39,168 nt of DNA from JBALVT01 sp045110675. GTDB taxonomy: Bacteria > Pseudomonadota > Gammaproteobacteria > Pseudomonadales > Halieaceae. This document shows, piece after piece, positions 1 to 9,087 of this stretch. Position 1 is the stretch's first letter. Every line of letters begins with the position of its first letter. Below the pieces are notes generated by a model that worked only from the letters and a program-made list of their open reading frames with translations, did not search any database and was not told where the DNA came from. The stretch is from contig JBGCGJ010000027.1 of NCBI GenBank assembly GCA_045110675.1, forward strand, positions 1-39,168, given 5' to 3'. The translations under genes and the position numbers were made by a program.

Positions 1-1311
1 GCTGTCGCCCTTTTTCTTCACATCCCGGATGATCTTGCTAGCCGTGGCATCTGGATTGGTATAGCCATCAAACCTGGCTTTGGAATTTATCTCCCCCAGC
101 AATAATCCCGGCTCGCCCAAGGGGACCTCAATGCAACGGCCGCGTTTATCGCGGGCGATCTCGTCTGTTTCATTATCGTATTGCACAAGCGCAACCTTAC
201 TTATCGCCGCGCCAATGGTTTTATCTTTGTTGAGCAGATTAAGGAAGGAAGTGTTGCCCTCACTGGCGCCATACATCTCGCAAATGCGCGGCACATCGAA
301 GCGATTTTTGAATTCGTCCCAGACGTCTGGACGCAAACCGTTGCCCATCATTTTTTGCAGAGGATTGTTTTTCTCCTCTGCAGACTCTGACTGCATAGCG
401 AGATATCTACACAATTCGCCGACATACACAAAGCAATTGCAATCGTTGTTCTTAACTTCGGACCAAAAGTTCGAAGCTGAAAAACTGCGGCGAAGAAAAA
501 TCGATCCACCACCGGAAATAAACCCACAGAAACCAGGCCCCATGCCGGTCAAGTGGTATATGGGTAGACACAAATACAATCGATCATCAGGTTCGATCTG
601 AAACCCAACACGACCTGCGCCTTCTCCCACAGCAAGGATCTTGCGATGTGGCATGATAGCGGCTTTGGGTAAACCGGTGGTACCAGAAGTGAAAATGTAC
701 AGAGCGGGCTCTCCAGCAGTAATTTCTCGAGTGACCGGCAGATTCCCCGTCGGCATATCGGCCATAGCTGCCACTGCATCCTCAGCCCAGTTCGGCACTG
801 AGCTGACACCCTCATCAGCAATCCAGAAATAGTCTTTCCCCGCCTTCAAATCCAGATCGCCGAGCACTTCCGCAAGTACTTCAGCGCGCTCCTCCCCAAC
901 AATAATGCGACAGGCATTAGTTGCCTTAATGCAATGAACCAATCCCGCTCCGCTCAAGCTACTGTTCACCAGGCTGGCGCTGGCGCCGAGCTTCACCAGA
1001 GCCAGCATCGCAAGCACAAACTCAGCCCGGTTCTCCATGAAAATAACAACGGAGTCGCCGCGCACGACCCCCCGTTCACTCAGCAGGTGTGCCAAGCGGT
1101 TAACTTCCGCATTGAATTGGCCATACGTCCACTTCCGCCCCTCGAACAACAACATACTGTTGTTCGGAAAGCGCTCTACAGTGTTTTCGAACATGGCACC
1201 CAGGGAAGCTTTGTCATCATCTTGATGCATTTTAAAGGCAAGCGCGGGCGCAATTTTTCGGAACTCATTCAATACGCGGACGGTTTCTCGGGATTTGGCC
1301 AGAAGTGACAT
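1..1311 (-). CDS. Long-chain/very-long-chain acyl-CoA synthetase, FATP-like (partial, C-terminus outside window)
   Basis: This is an AMP-forming acyl-CoA ligase that activates fatty or similar acids with ATP and CoA for degradation. The minus-strand frame is open from an ATG at 1311 to the window edge (437 codons visible). The P-loop FTSGTTGLPKAA lies in the middle, and GNGLRPDVW followed by EMYGASEGN is typical of the SLC27/FATP-like bacterial synthetases rather than the FadD type. The C-terminal adenylation hinge and lid lie beyond base 1. A GGA Shine-Dalgarno sits 8 bases before the start. The gene is divergent from the PQQ dehydrogenase and shares its 240-base upstream region, so alcohol oxidation and acid activation could be co-controlled (inference). 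Substrate chain length cannot be read from the sequence. Confidence 0.9.
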   Translation of the reverse strand, partial: MSLLAKSRETVRVLNEFRKIAPALAFKMHQDDDKASLGAMFENTVERFPNNSMLLFEGRKWTYGQFNAEVNRLAHLLSERGVVRGDSVVIFMENRAEFVLAMLALVKLGASASLVNSSLSGAGLVHCIKATNACRIIVGEERAEVLAEVLGDLDLKAGKDYFWIADEGVSSVPNWAEDAVAAMADMPTGNLPVTREITAGEPALYIFTSGTTGLPKAAIMPHRKILAVGEGAGRVGFQIEPDDRLYLCLPIYHLTGMGPGFCGFISGGGSIFLRRSFSASNFWSEVKNNDCNCFVYVGELCRYLAMQSESAEEKNNPLQKMMGNGLRPDVWDEFKNRFDVPRICEMYGASEGNTSFLNLLNKDKTIGAAISKVALVQYDNETDEIARDKRGRCIEVPLGEPGLLLGEINSKARFDGYTNPDATASKIIRDVKKKGDS

Positions 1312-1418
1312 ACAATCATTCCAATATAAAGATGGTTTAGTAACGCCAATATTGTCACAGAGCTACCCCTGAACAAACGGCGGTTTAATAGCGCTCATTA
1401 TATAATCTCGAGTCGGTC

Positions 1419-1434
1419 TGTATACTGTTATACA
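1419..1434. promoter_or_regulatory. Inverted repeat, candidate operator in a divergent intergenic region
   Basis: TGTATA-CTGT-TATACA is a perfect 6-bp inverted repeat in the 240-base gap between the acyl-CoA synthetase (start 1311, minus) and the PQQ dehydrogenase (start 1552, plus). An A/T-rich TATATAATC stretch lies just before it at about 1399-1407. Position and symmetry suit a repressor or activator site, but no regulator gene is adjacent, so this is only a candidate. Nothing else is seen in the gap. Confidence 0.35.
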
Positions 1435-1551
1435 ACAGGCAGATTGCGCAGCTGTAACCTGCCGACAAGCGAACGCGGTTCGCAATGAGAGCATAATAAT
1501 TTAGAAGACCAGCAGAACAACTGCTTCGCACCAGGGAATTTCACCGACACT

Positions 1552-3720
1552 ATGATTGCCCATTTTCGCATCCGAACAATATTCCTTGTCCCGCTTGTAA
1601 TCAGTCTCTTCGCTCTGGGTGTAAGCCCCATTGGTTCAGCTGCCAACCCGGTTACCCAGGAACGGCTCATCGCAGCACCCGCAGAGGGCCAGGACTGGCT
1701 TACACATGGACGCGACCTCAGCGAAACCCGCTACAGCCCACTTGCGCAACTAAGCGTCGACAATGTACCCGACCTCGGACTGGCATGGAGTTTTGACTTT
1801 GCATTTGCCAGAGGACTAGAGGGAACTCCACTGGTCGCCGATGGTGTCATGTATGTCAGCGGCAACTGGAGTGTCGTGCACGCCCTGAACGCCGCCACAG
1901 GAGAGCAACTCTGGACTTACGATCCGGGAGTCGACAGAACACGCGCCAACGCTTTTTGTTGCGGTGTGGTCAATCGCGGCGTCGCGCTGTGGGAAAATCG
2001 TGTGTTGGTCGCCACTCTCGATGGCTACCTGATATCTCTCGATCGCAGCGACGGTTCTGAGCAATGGCGAACATTAACCATCGATCAAAATAAGAACTAT
2101 TCGATAAGCGGAGCTCCGCGAATCGCCAATGGGGTTGTCATCATCGGCAATGCTGGCTCCGAATACGGTGTGCGCGGTTACGTAGGAGGCTATGCTGCGA
2201 ATACGGGTGAGCTTCTGTGGCGCTTTTATACGGTACCGGGAAACCCTGCAGACGGATTTGAATCACCGATTATGGAGATGGCCGCCAAGACATGGAACGG
2301 TGAGTGGTGGAGCATGGGCGGCGGCGGAACTGTATGGGATTCCATCAGCTACGACCCGAAGCTGGATCTGGTTTACATCGGTGTTGGCAATGGCGGGCCA
2401 CATAATCGAGAAATGCGCAGCCCCGGCGGTGGTGACAATTTGTTTGTCGCCTCTATCGTTGCACTGCGCCCAGCAACCGGGGAATACGTGTGGCACTACC
2501 AGCAGAATCCAGGAGAAACCTGGGACTACACCGCATCTCAGCAGATGGTTCTAGCCGATATTCAATGGCAGGGGAAAACACGCAAGGTCTTGATGCAAGC
2601 GCCCAAAAACGGTTTCTTTTTCATACTCGATAGAACTGACGGAACGCTGTTGTCTGCCGAGCCCTTTGTGCCAGTGAATTGGGCCACCCACTACGACCTG
2701 GAATCGGGTCGGCCGGTAGAGGTACCCGAGGCCCGCTACATCGATGAGCCCTTTATGTTGCGTCCCAGCGGTCTAGGGGGCCACAACTGGCACTCCATGT
2801 CGTACAGTCGCGAAACCGGTTTGATGTACATACCGGCAATGGACTTCCCCGCGCCGATGGAGCAGGAAGAAGAATACAGCTGGTTTGATAATCAGTGGAA
2901 CCTGGGTTACAAAGTCGAGCCCTCCCCCTTCGGGAAGCTGATCACTCAGTCCATCATTCAACGCATGGCGGATAGTTACTTGCTGGCCTGGGATCCCCTG
3001 AAACAAAAAGAGGCCTGGAGATCACCTAATCCGGATATGGGTGGTGCTGGCGTTTTGTCCACCGCAGGCAATTTGGTTTTTCAAGGTAGCACCGACAATC
3101 GTTTCTCTGCCTATCACGCAGTAAATGGTCGTAAACTCTGGGAGTTTGATACGCAGCACGGCATCGTCGCAGCTCCGATAAGCTACGCCGTAGACGGCAC
3201 ACAATACGTTTCCATATTGGTTGGTCAGGGCGGCGGTTACAGTATGATGGCCGGATTGGAAAAAATGCCCGCCACACCCATCCGTAGATTGCTCACTTTC
3301 AGTTTGGGACAGCGGGGTATTTTGCCGGCATTTGAATTAGCGCAGGATCGCACCGAACCACCGGCGACGGATGCAAGTGAGGAGCAAATAAAAAGAGGAG
3401 GCCTGGCCTATATGCGGTTTTGTGCACGCTGCCATGGTGCAGGTGTGGTATCCGATGGCAGCGTACCGGATTTGCGCAAAATCGATCCACACTGGTATGA
3501 AAACTTTGATCGAGTTGTCCTGAATGGCGCCATGGTAAACCTCGGTATGCCGCGCTTCGATGCCGTGCTGTCAACGGCACAAAGTGCTGAGATAAAGGCC
3601 TATATATTAGTCCAGGCGAGGGACCAATGGGAGCTTGATAACACCGGTTCAGTGTGGATGAGCGTACAGAAATGGCTGGCAGAAATACTCGCGATTGTTT
3701 TGGTATGGCTTGCCGATTGA
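1552..3720 (+). CDS. PQQ-dependent quinohaemoprotein alcohol dehydrogenase
   Basis: This periplasmic enzyme (722 aa) oxidises alcohols to aldehydes, passing electrons from PQQ to its own haem c. A Sec signal peptide covers about residues 1-31. The eight-bladed propeller carries the adjacent disulfide cysteines C136-C137 (AFCCGVV) and the catalytic aspartate D325 in GETWDYTASQ. Lanthanide enzymes have Asp two residues after the catalytic Asp; here it is Thr327, which favours a calcium enzyme. The C-terminal cytochrome domain has C624-A-R-C627-H628, with M666 (GMPRF) as likely sixth ligand. After the haem domain there is an unusual hydrophobic tail ending AEILAIVLVWLAD, perhaps a membrane contact. 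The gene is divergent from an acyl-CoA synthetase. The alcohol substrate is unknown. Confidence 0.93.
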   Translation: MIAHFRIRTIFLVPLVISLFALGVSPIGSAANPVTQERLIAAPAEGQDWLTHGRDLSETRYSPLAQLSVDNVPDLGLAWSFDFAFARGLEGTPLVADGVMYVSGNWSVVHALNAATGEQLWTYDPGVDRTRANAFCCGVVNRGVALWENRVLVATLDGYLISLDRSDGSEQWRTLTIDQNKNYSISGAPRIANGVVIIGNAGSEYGVRGYVGGYAANTGELLWRFYTVPGNPADGFESPIMEMAAKTWNGEWWSMGGGGTVWDSISYDPKLDLVYIGVGNGGPHNREMRSPGGGDNLFVASIVALRPATGEYVWHYQQNPGETWDYTASQQMVLADIQWQGKTRKVLMQAPKNGFFFILDRTDGTLLSAEPFVPVNWATHYDLESGRPVEVPEARYIDEPFMLRPSGLGGHNWHSMSYSRETGLMYIPAMDFPAPMEQEEEYSWFDNQWNLGYKVEPSPFGKLITQSIIQRMADSYLLAWDPLKQKEAWRSPNPDMGGAGVLSTAGNLVFQGSTDNRFSAYHAVNGRKLWEFDTQHGIVAAPISYAVDGTQYVSILVGQGGGYSMMAGLEKMPATPIRRLLTFSLGQRGILPAFELAQDRTEPPATDASEEQIKRGGLAYMRFCARCHGAGVVSDGSVPDLRKIDPHWYENFDRVVLNGAMVNLGMPRFDAVLSTAQSAEIKAYILVQARDQWELDNTGSVWMSVQKWLAEILAIVLVWLAD

Positions 3721-3761
3721 TCGATACCCAATCCGACAATACAAAACGTTAATAGCTCGAA

Positions 3762-5366
3762 ATGATGAATATGGAAAATCACAAGCTGGCTATACTATTG
3801 GAAAAGCACGAAAAGGCGATGCTGGGCATTTTTTGGTATGGACTGGCGGCGATGATCGTAATCGGCTTGGGCTGCGTCAATCTTTACTACCCGTTCGGAT
3901 TTGACCAGTCCGTCATCATGTTGGGCGCAGAATCTCTGGCCCAGGGAAGCACTCTATACGTCGATTATTGGGACAACAAGCAACCGGGTATTTACTACCT
4001 CTATCATTTGGGTGGCGAACTGTTTGGATATTCTGAACTCGGAATTCATCTATTCGAACTGATCTGGCTGATAGTTTTTTCCTTAGTAATGATTAAAACG
4101 CTTCAGCCATTTTTGCACTATTCATGGGTATCCGCATTGGCACCCGTGGCAACCATCGGTGTGTACTACGCAACTGCAGGTGTCCAGCAATTAACACAGC
4201 TGGAAATGCCCGTTGGTTTCCCAATTTACGTGTCGGCCTGGTGCGCAATCAAGACGATTCAAAACCCCGATCGCAGCACCCGTTTTTGCTTTGCCGGCGG
4301 CTTTGCCGCGGGGCTGGCAATGCTGTTTAAGCTGGTACTGGCACCGCTCATAGCGTGTTTCTGGTTGGTGGCAATACTGTATTTGTCTAGACGAGGGCGC
4401 AGTTGGTTGGGCAGCTGTGCACGGTTTGGTCCGATGGTAATTATCGGCGCCTCGTTACCTCTTAGTATTGCAGCATTTTACTTTTGGCAACGTGGTGCCT
4501 TAGATGAGTACCTGTGGACTTCTTTTGTATACCCTACTGAGGTATTTAACTCTGCGCCACCCGCCAGCAAATCGAGATGGGTTAGCGCTGCCGCTTTTTA
4601 CCTCCTTAACTTTGCTCCTTGGGGTGTTTTTGCAGCAATCGCCTGCTACCGCTGGTTGAGAAGTCCGTCGAACGAAATGATTGCAATGCTAGTCAGTTGG
4701 CTGCTAGTGGCTATAGCGCTGTTCCTAGTCCAGAGCTTTTCCTGGTGGGAATACCACACCTTACTATTCTTCATTCCCACAGGGCTTCTAGCCGTTTTTG
4801 GGTTGGACGCAATCCTAAAGAGCATCGGTGATATCCGCAACAAACCCAGGCTCGTTAACTCGCTAGCATCGCTGATAATCATGCTTCCACTTTGCGCCTC
4901 ACTAACGGCGCCTTTCCTGAAAAAGGCGCAACCGCTGTTAACTGTACTATGGATGCAGGGTCTTGGGGTCAGCCGCTATCATTGGGCAGTGGACAGGAAG
5001 TATCAAGACCTGGATGTAAGCGCTAATTTCCTATTCGGAGAAGAGGCGCTGCCCGGTCCAATATACTCATTTGGATATGCCGGTCTCTATTCAATGACAA
5101 ACCGTAATAGCCCTCACCCCATACCCGGCTCGTCCTGGGAATTTTATCTACCGGAACAAAACCGGGCTGTATTGCGGACACTTGAGGCTAAAAAAGTACC
5201 GTACATTTTTGTAGACGCCTACTCCTATAAAATTCACTTCATGAATTCAGATATTTCAGGCTTTTTGTCGGAACACTATGACTTACTGAAGAAAGACGCT
5301 GCGGGAACCTGGTACAGACGGAAATCAGATGCCAGCGATATCGAGATTCCCGTAGAACAGCAGTAA
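3762..5366 (+). CDS. GT-C family membrane glycosyltransferase (GT39/ArnT-like)
   Basis: A 534-residue polytopic inner-membrane protein with about ten hydrophobic segments. The first periplasmic loop contains LYVDYWDNKQPGIYYLYHLG, the acidic D-x-K-P-G-type motif of PMT/ArnT-like transferases that take a sugar from a polyprenyl-phosphate carrier. The C-terminal part (from about residue 400) is a soluble periplasmic domain. It starts 41 bases after the PQQ dehydrogenase on the same strand and could be co-transcribed, although the functions are not obviously linked. A nearby ATG at 3771 is an alternative start. Acceptor and sugar are unknown; it probably modifies an envelope glycan, lipid or protein. 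Confidence 0.75.
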   Translation: MMNMENHKLAILLEKHEKAMLGIFWYGLAAMIVIGLGCVNLYYPFGFDQSVIMLGAESLAQGSTLYVDYWDNKQPGIYYLYHLGGELFGYSELGIHLFELIWLIVFSLVMIKTLQPFLHYSWVSALAPVATIGVYYATAGVQQLTQLEMPVGFPIYVSAWCAIKTIQNPDRSTRFCFAGGFAAGLAMLFKLVLAPLIACFWLVAILYLSRRGRSWLGSCARFGPMVIIGASLPLSIAAFYFWQRGALDEYLWTSFVYPTEVFNSAPPASKSRWVSAAAFYLLNFAPWGVFAAIACYRWLRSPSNEMIAMLVSWLLVAIALFLVQSFSWWEYHTLLFFIPTGLLAVFGLDAILKSIGDIRNKPRLVNSLASLIIMLPLCASLTAPFLKKAQPLLTVLWMQGLGVSRYHWAVDRKYQDLDVSANFLFGEEALPGPIYSFGYAGLYSMTNRNSPHPIPGSSWEFYLPEQNRAVLRTLEAKKVPYIFVDAYSYKIHFMNSDISGFLSEHYDLLKKDAAGTWYRRKSDASDIEIPVEQQ

Positions 5367-5420
5367 TGCTCGAAAGCGGCGAATGACCCTAGCAGCCGCC
5401 GGGATTGAATCTGTGACTGC

Positions 5421-6467
5421 TTAAGTTTCTTCCTGCTGTTTAATGCGTCTCAGTCGGTCTCTGTATTTATCTCTTGCCATTTCCTGCATGTCCTCGACGG
5501 TATCGCTTTCATCAACGATCTCTCGACCCAACAGTGTTTCAATCGCATCTTCCAGCGTCACGATGCCCGCAGTCTGGCCAAACTCATCCTCCACCAAAAA
5601 CAACTGCACATGATTCTTGATGAATAGATCCAGCAGTTTTTGCACCGGCAGCTTTTCCGAGACTCGAATGATTTCCCGAGCTATGTTGCGAATAGGCTCC
5701 GAACCCTGACCGCGACGTTCGGCTTCGAACAACTCCACTCGAATAACCTTACCGGTAATGTTGTCGCCATCTCCAGCGTAAATAGGGATGCGTGTGAACT
5801 GCAGGGTCTGTGGATGATCTAGCGCATCGGTCACGCTGAGATTCTCATCGAGCATGTGAACCACCGTGCGCGGAGTGAGAATTTTCTCGGTCCTAATTTC
5901 TCGAAGACCCAGCAAGTTCGTCAAATACTCGTTTTCGCGGGAGACAAGCGCACCACCTTTGTGACCCAAAGATGCGAGAGCAATAATTTCCTCGCGGGTA
6001 ATTTCGTCTTCTTTTCCATCGCTGAACATTTTGGTAAGCCGCGTGGACATCCAGACCAGGGGATACACCAATCGCACCAACCAGACAATGACAAAAGCCG
6101 AGGGAACCGCGAGGCGGCGCCAGAAGGTTGCCCCCAGCGTCTTGGGAATAATCTCGGAGAAAAACAGAATGACCAGGGTGAGCGATACAGCAATCACTGT
6201 TTCCCATTGAGCACCAAACACACGAAGTGCCTGAGCGCCAACACCAGCAGCGCCCATGGTATGAGCAAAGGTGTTAAGAATGAGGATGCTCGATAGCGAC
6301 TCATCGATTCGATCTTTGACCGTCTTAACCAGATTCCCTGCTTTGGGACGCTCGATGATGAGGCCTTCCAGATAGCTGGGGCGTATCGACAATAGCACCG
6401 CCTCAAGAATCGAGCATAAAAACGACACGCCGATGGCCACAAACAGATAAACGATCAACAATGTCAT
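5421..6467 (-). CDS. CNNM/DUF21 membrane protein with CBS domains (HlyC/CorC-like)
   Basis: A 348-residue inner-membrane protein. The N-terminal DUF21 transmembrane domain (about residues 1-150) includes SFLCSILEAVLLS and a long SEIIPKTLGA helix start typical of CNNM/CorB-type magnesium or divalent-cation transporters. It is followed by paired CBS domains (about 185-320) with ILTPRTVVHMLDENL and the second repeat ending LVEDEFGQTAGIVTLEDAIETLLGREIVDESD. The CorC_HlyC C-terminal domain of longer paralogues is missing. The family is often annotated as haemolysin, but ion transport is better supported. No convincing Shine-Dalgarno is seen. It is convergent with the GT-C gene (54-base gap). Confidence 0.85.
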   Translation of the reverse strand: MTLLIVYLFVAIGVSFLCSILEAVLLSIRPSYLEGLIIERPKAGNLVKTVKDRIDESLSSILILNTFAHTMGAAGVGAQALRVFGAQWETVIAVSLTLVILFFSEIIPKTLGATFWRRLAVPSAFVIVWLVRLVYPLVWMSTRLTKMFSDGKEDEITREEIIALASLGHKGGALVSRENEYLTNLLGLREIRTEKILTPRTVVHMLDENLSVTDALDHPQTLQFTRIPIYAGDGDNITGKVIRVELFEAERRGQGSEPIRNIAREIIRVSEKLPVQKLLDLFIKNHVQLFLVEDEFGQTAGIVTLEDAIETLLGREIVDESDTVEDMQEMARDKYRDRLRRIKQQEET

Positions 6468-6580
6468 TTCAGCAACTAATTCCGGTAGAGGTACATATCA
6501 CATGGTCATTGTAGTCGGCCGGGGTCCTCATCACCAGCATCGGATATTGGCGCTGATTGTGGTCATCTCCCACCACCCGA

Positions 6581-7651
6581 CTAGCAGGTCGACGCGGCTG
6601 AGCCCGGTTCGGTACTGAACTGCAATTTTGGATACTCTCCAAGTTCATAACTCACGTAAACCGGCGCACCTGCTTGAGCACGGGCAATCTCTGTGCAGAG
6701 CAGCGGCAAGGTAATGTCCGCCTCGTAATCTCCGAGGCGGTGATGTGCGTAGACCTGAATACGCGTCAGCAGTAGCGGATCAAGACCACAGATTTTTGAC
6801 AATGGAGGGATATCTATCAATTGGGGTGGTAGCCGTTTTGATCCTGTGCGTAGATCGAGGACCGCTGTTTTCTCCAATGCAGCGGCCTGCTTCGACTCTA
6901 TCGCCATCACCGAATCCAGCATGACGCGTGAGCCGGAAAGAATGAGTGATTCAGTATCGATCTCTCCTTGGGTTCTGAACATTTCCCTCTCACAGGCTAA
7001 GTTGCCAAAACACAGCCGGACCTCGATCTTTCCAGGAATGAACACACCATCGTCATGGAGCTGAGGTGCCAGATTGGCCGTGACCGCAAACTGCGGCTCC
7101 TGCTCCAGGGCTTTTTGCATCACCTCCGCGATCACCAGATGCAACGGCTCCGAGTGCCTATATTGAGCAGCATCGGCCTGCTGTAAACCTATTGTGTAAT
7201 TTTGGCAGCCAAAAAATTCGACCAAATGAGCCACGCTATCGAGCGAGTGTTGATGATAATCTAAAAAAATAAGATTGAGTCTCGTCGGATCAAATCTATG
7301 GAGAAGCGGTAAAAGCAAGGTGGCATAGGGACCACAACCTGCATACAAGACCTTGATGGGCACATCTGGAAAGCGCTCAAGTGCTGTGTTCACGGCCGCA
7401 TTGACTCCCCGCATGAACACCACGGTTCGCCGGTAGTCGGTGACACAGTGGGCTGCCGCCTGAGCATTGATTGCAACCCCACTATCAAGAAAGGAATCCT
7501 CGGCCCAGGCATCAAAGCTCTTGTTGGGTTCAATACCACTTTCTATGCTGCACAAATCCGAAAACTCCCGCAATGCTCCGCGCAGTTGCGCTGGCGTGCT
7601 AGTTTCATCGAGAATGGCATCGGCGATTGCTGCGAGCTTCATTTTGACCAC
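6581..7651 (-). CDS. SAM-dependent methyltransferase, divergent PRMT-like
   Basis: A 356-residue protein with a Rossmann methyltransferase core. Motif I is VLYAGCGPYATLL (about 101-113) and the acidic end of strand 2 is LIFLDYH (about 127-133). After strand 4, IAEVMQKALEQE places E176 and E185 nine residues apart, with Met and Leu at the positions found in the PRMT double-E loop (E-x-M-x3-L-x2-E). A beta-rich C-terminal part follows (FIPGKIEV onward), as in PRMTs, but I find no THW loop. The call of PRMT-like is therefore inference; substrate unknown. The start is GTG at 7651, or ATG at 7642 (353 aa); neither has a clear Shine-Dalgarno. It is divergent from the YcaQ-like gene across only 50 bases. 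Confidence 0.7.
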   Translation of the reverse strand: MVKMKLAAIADAILDETSTPAQLRGALREFSDLCSIESGIEPNKSFDAWAEDSFLDSGVAINAQAAAHCVTDYRRTVVFMRGVNAAVNTALERFPDVPIKVLYAGCGPYATLLLPLLHRFDPTRLNLIFLDYHQHSLDSVAHLVEFFGCQNYTIGLQQADAAQYRHSEPLHLVIAEVMQKALEQEPQFAVTANLAPQLHDDGVFIPGKIEVRLCFGNLACEREMFRTQGEIDTESLILSGSRVMLDSVMAIESKQAAALEKTAVLDLRTGSKRLPPQLIDIPPLSKICGLDPLLLTRIQVYAHHRLGDYEADITLPLLCTEIARAQAGAPVYVSYELGEYPKLQFSTEPGSAASTC

Positions 7652-7662
7652 ATATCAACGGT

Positions 7663-7668
7663 TATAAT
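7663..7668 (+). promoter_or_regulatory. Candidate -10 box for the YcaQ-like gene
   Basis: A perfect TATAAT lies 33 bases before the GTG start of the YcaQ-like gene, in the 50-base divergent gap. The TTGACC upstream (7644-7649) is only 13 bases away, too close for a standard sigma-70 -35 box, so only the -10 assignment is offered. Confidence 0.35.
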
Positions 7669-7701
7669 TGGCACAAACGTAAAACTGATAAAAGGATTCA
7701 G

Positions 7702-8916
7702 GTGTCCAAGACTAGCTTATCACTCCACGAGGCAAGACGACTATGCCTCGCAGCCCAGGGCTTTGACCGGCCGCGCCCAAGCCGAAGCCCGGATCGAAGA
7801 CACCTGCGACAAGCCATCAATCGTATGGGTATCCTGCAGCTGGATTTCGTCAATGTACTGGTGCCTGCACACTATCTCGTGCTGTTTTCACGCCTCGGTC
7901 CGTATGATCGCAAGCGCGTGAATGAACTGATTTATCAGGGTCGAGACTATATAGAGCATTGGGCGCACGAGGCCAGTATCGTCCCCACTGAGCTGTGGTC
8001 GCTACTGGCTTACCGCAGAGCTCAATTTGAGCCATGGAAGAGTTCTCCCATCATGAAGCTTCCGAGTCGCAAGAGTTATCTCAAAAATTCACTCGAGCAA
8101 GTCCGCTCTCAGGGCCCCATCACAGCACAGGATTTACCCCCAGTTCCAAGACCTGCTGGAAAGCCAGGAGACTGGGAAAAATCGGTGGGGCGCTGGGCCC
8201 TTGAATGTCACTTCGGAAATGGGGACGTCTCCGTAGCTGACCGACTACCAAATTTTCAACGCGTATACGACGTTCCGGAAAACATTGTGGACGAACCCCA
8301 CTTGTCCAAGCTATTGTCGAAAGAAGATGGACAACGTGAATTACTCTATCGCGCGGCGGGCGCGTACGGCGTCGCCAGCCTTCACGACCTGGCGGACTAT
8401 TACAGAATGCCTACTAGAGAGGCTGCGCCACTTATCGCAGAATTGCTTGAGGAAGGTAAGCTTGAGGAAGTGAGCGTCGAGTCCTGGAGCGAAACGGCCT
8501 ATCGAAGACCGGACACAAAAGTGCCGCGGAAAATCGAGGCCTCATCACTGCTTTCGCCCTTTGACCCACTGGTGTGGTTTCGACCTCGGGCGGAAAGATT
8601 ATTCGGTTTCCACTACCGCATCGAAATCTATGTTCCGGCGAACAAAAGAAAGTGGGGCTACTATGTCCTGCCGTTTCTGCACAACGACAAAATCGTCGCT
8701 CGAGTAGACCTTAAAGCGCAGCGTGACTCGCGCACTCTTCTGGTTCTAGCCAGCCACGAAGAGCCCGAATCCGATACGGACACTACCACCGTGGCTTTGG
8801 CGAAGGAGCTGTGGACACTGGCCAGGTGGTTGGAATTAGACACTATCAAGGTCACACGGCGCGGAAAACTAGGGCGAGCCTTGGCTCAGGCATGTCGCAC
8901 CCGGGAGAGGACATAA
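7702..8916 (+). CDS. YcaQ-family winged-helix DNA glycosylase (HTH_42)
   Basis: A 404-residue cytoplasmic protein. It begins with paired winged-helix-type segments (SLHEARRLCLAAQGF) and has Q46-L-D48 in MGILQLDFVNVL, matching the QxD catalytic motif of YcaQ/AlkX glycosylases, which excise bulky N7-alkyl-purines and unhook interstrand crosslinks. The C-terminal part has SLLSPFDPLVW, then GFHYRIEIYVPANKRKWGYYVLPFLH and LVARVDLKA-type strands characteristic of the family, and the length is typical. The start is GTG with AAAGGA five bases upstream. A role in alkylation-damage repair is inferred from the family. Confidence 0.87.
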   Translation: MSKTSLSLHEARRLCLAAQGFDRPRPSRSPDRRHLRQAINRMGILQLDFVNVLVPAHYLVLFSRLGPYDRKRVNELIYQGRDYIEHWAHEASIVPTELWSLLAYRRAQFEPWKSSPIMKLPSRKSYLKNSLEQVRSQGPITAQDLPPVPRPAGKPGDWEKSVGRWALECHFGNGDVSVADRLPNFQRVYDVPENIVDEPHLSKLLSKEDGQRELLYRAAGAYGVASLHDLADYYRMPTREAAPLIAELLEEGKLEEVSVESWSETAYRRPDTKVPRKIEASSLLSPFDPLVWFRPRAERLFGFHYRIEIYVPANKRKWGYYVLPFLHNDKIVARVDLKAQRDSRTLLVLASHEEPESDTDTTTVALAKELWTLARWLELDTIKVTRRGKLGRALAQACRTRERT

Positions 8917-9087
8917 GGCAAGAACAGTTATTCCCCGTCGACAAACTGCAGACCTCGGGGATGGTTTAAACATTCCCGGGGACCGAGGGCAAAGCGGCCT
9001 AGAGGAGTTGGCTCGCCACAGCGAATAGGCCAGCAGTATCAAACCGAAAAAAACAATTACTAAAGCGGATCGCTTTTTTCCTGTCAT
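8869..9087 (-). CDS. Possible small single-pass membrane protein
   Basis: A 72-codon frame whose ATG overlaps the stop of the GT2 gene (ATGA, 4-base overlap), as in translationally coupled genes. Residues 8-24 form a transmembrane segment (ALVIVFFGLILLAYSLW) after a basic start MTGKKR. The rest is Cys- and Pro-rich and partly overlaps the 3' end of the convergent YcaQ-like gene, so it may not be conserved. I recognise no family. It could be a small partner of the glycosyltransferase or a chance frame. Confidence 0.35.
   Translation of the reverse strand: MTGKKRSALVIVFFGLILLAYSLWRANSSRPLCPRSPGMFKPSPRSAVCRRGITVLALCPLPGATCLSQGSP

Noticed and set aside
80..601. Plus-strand open frames at 80-601 and 934-1308
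   Set aside because: They are shadows of the minus-strand acyl-CoA synthetase, whose frame is intact and family-like throughout.
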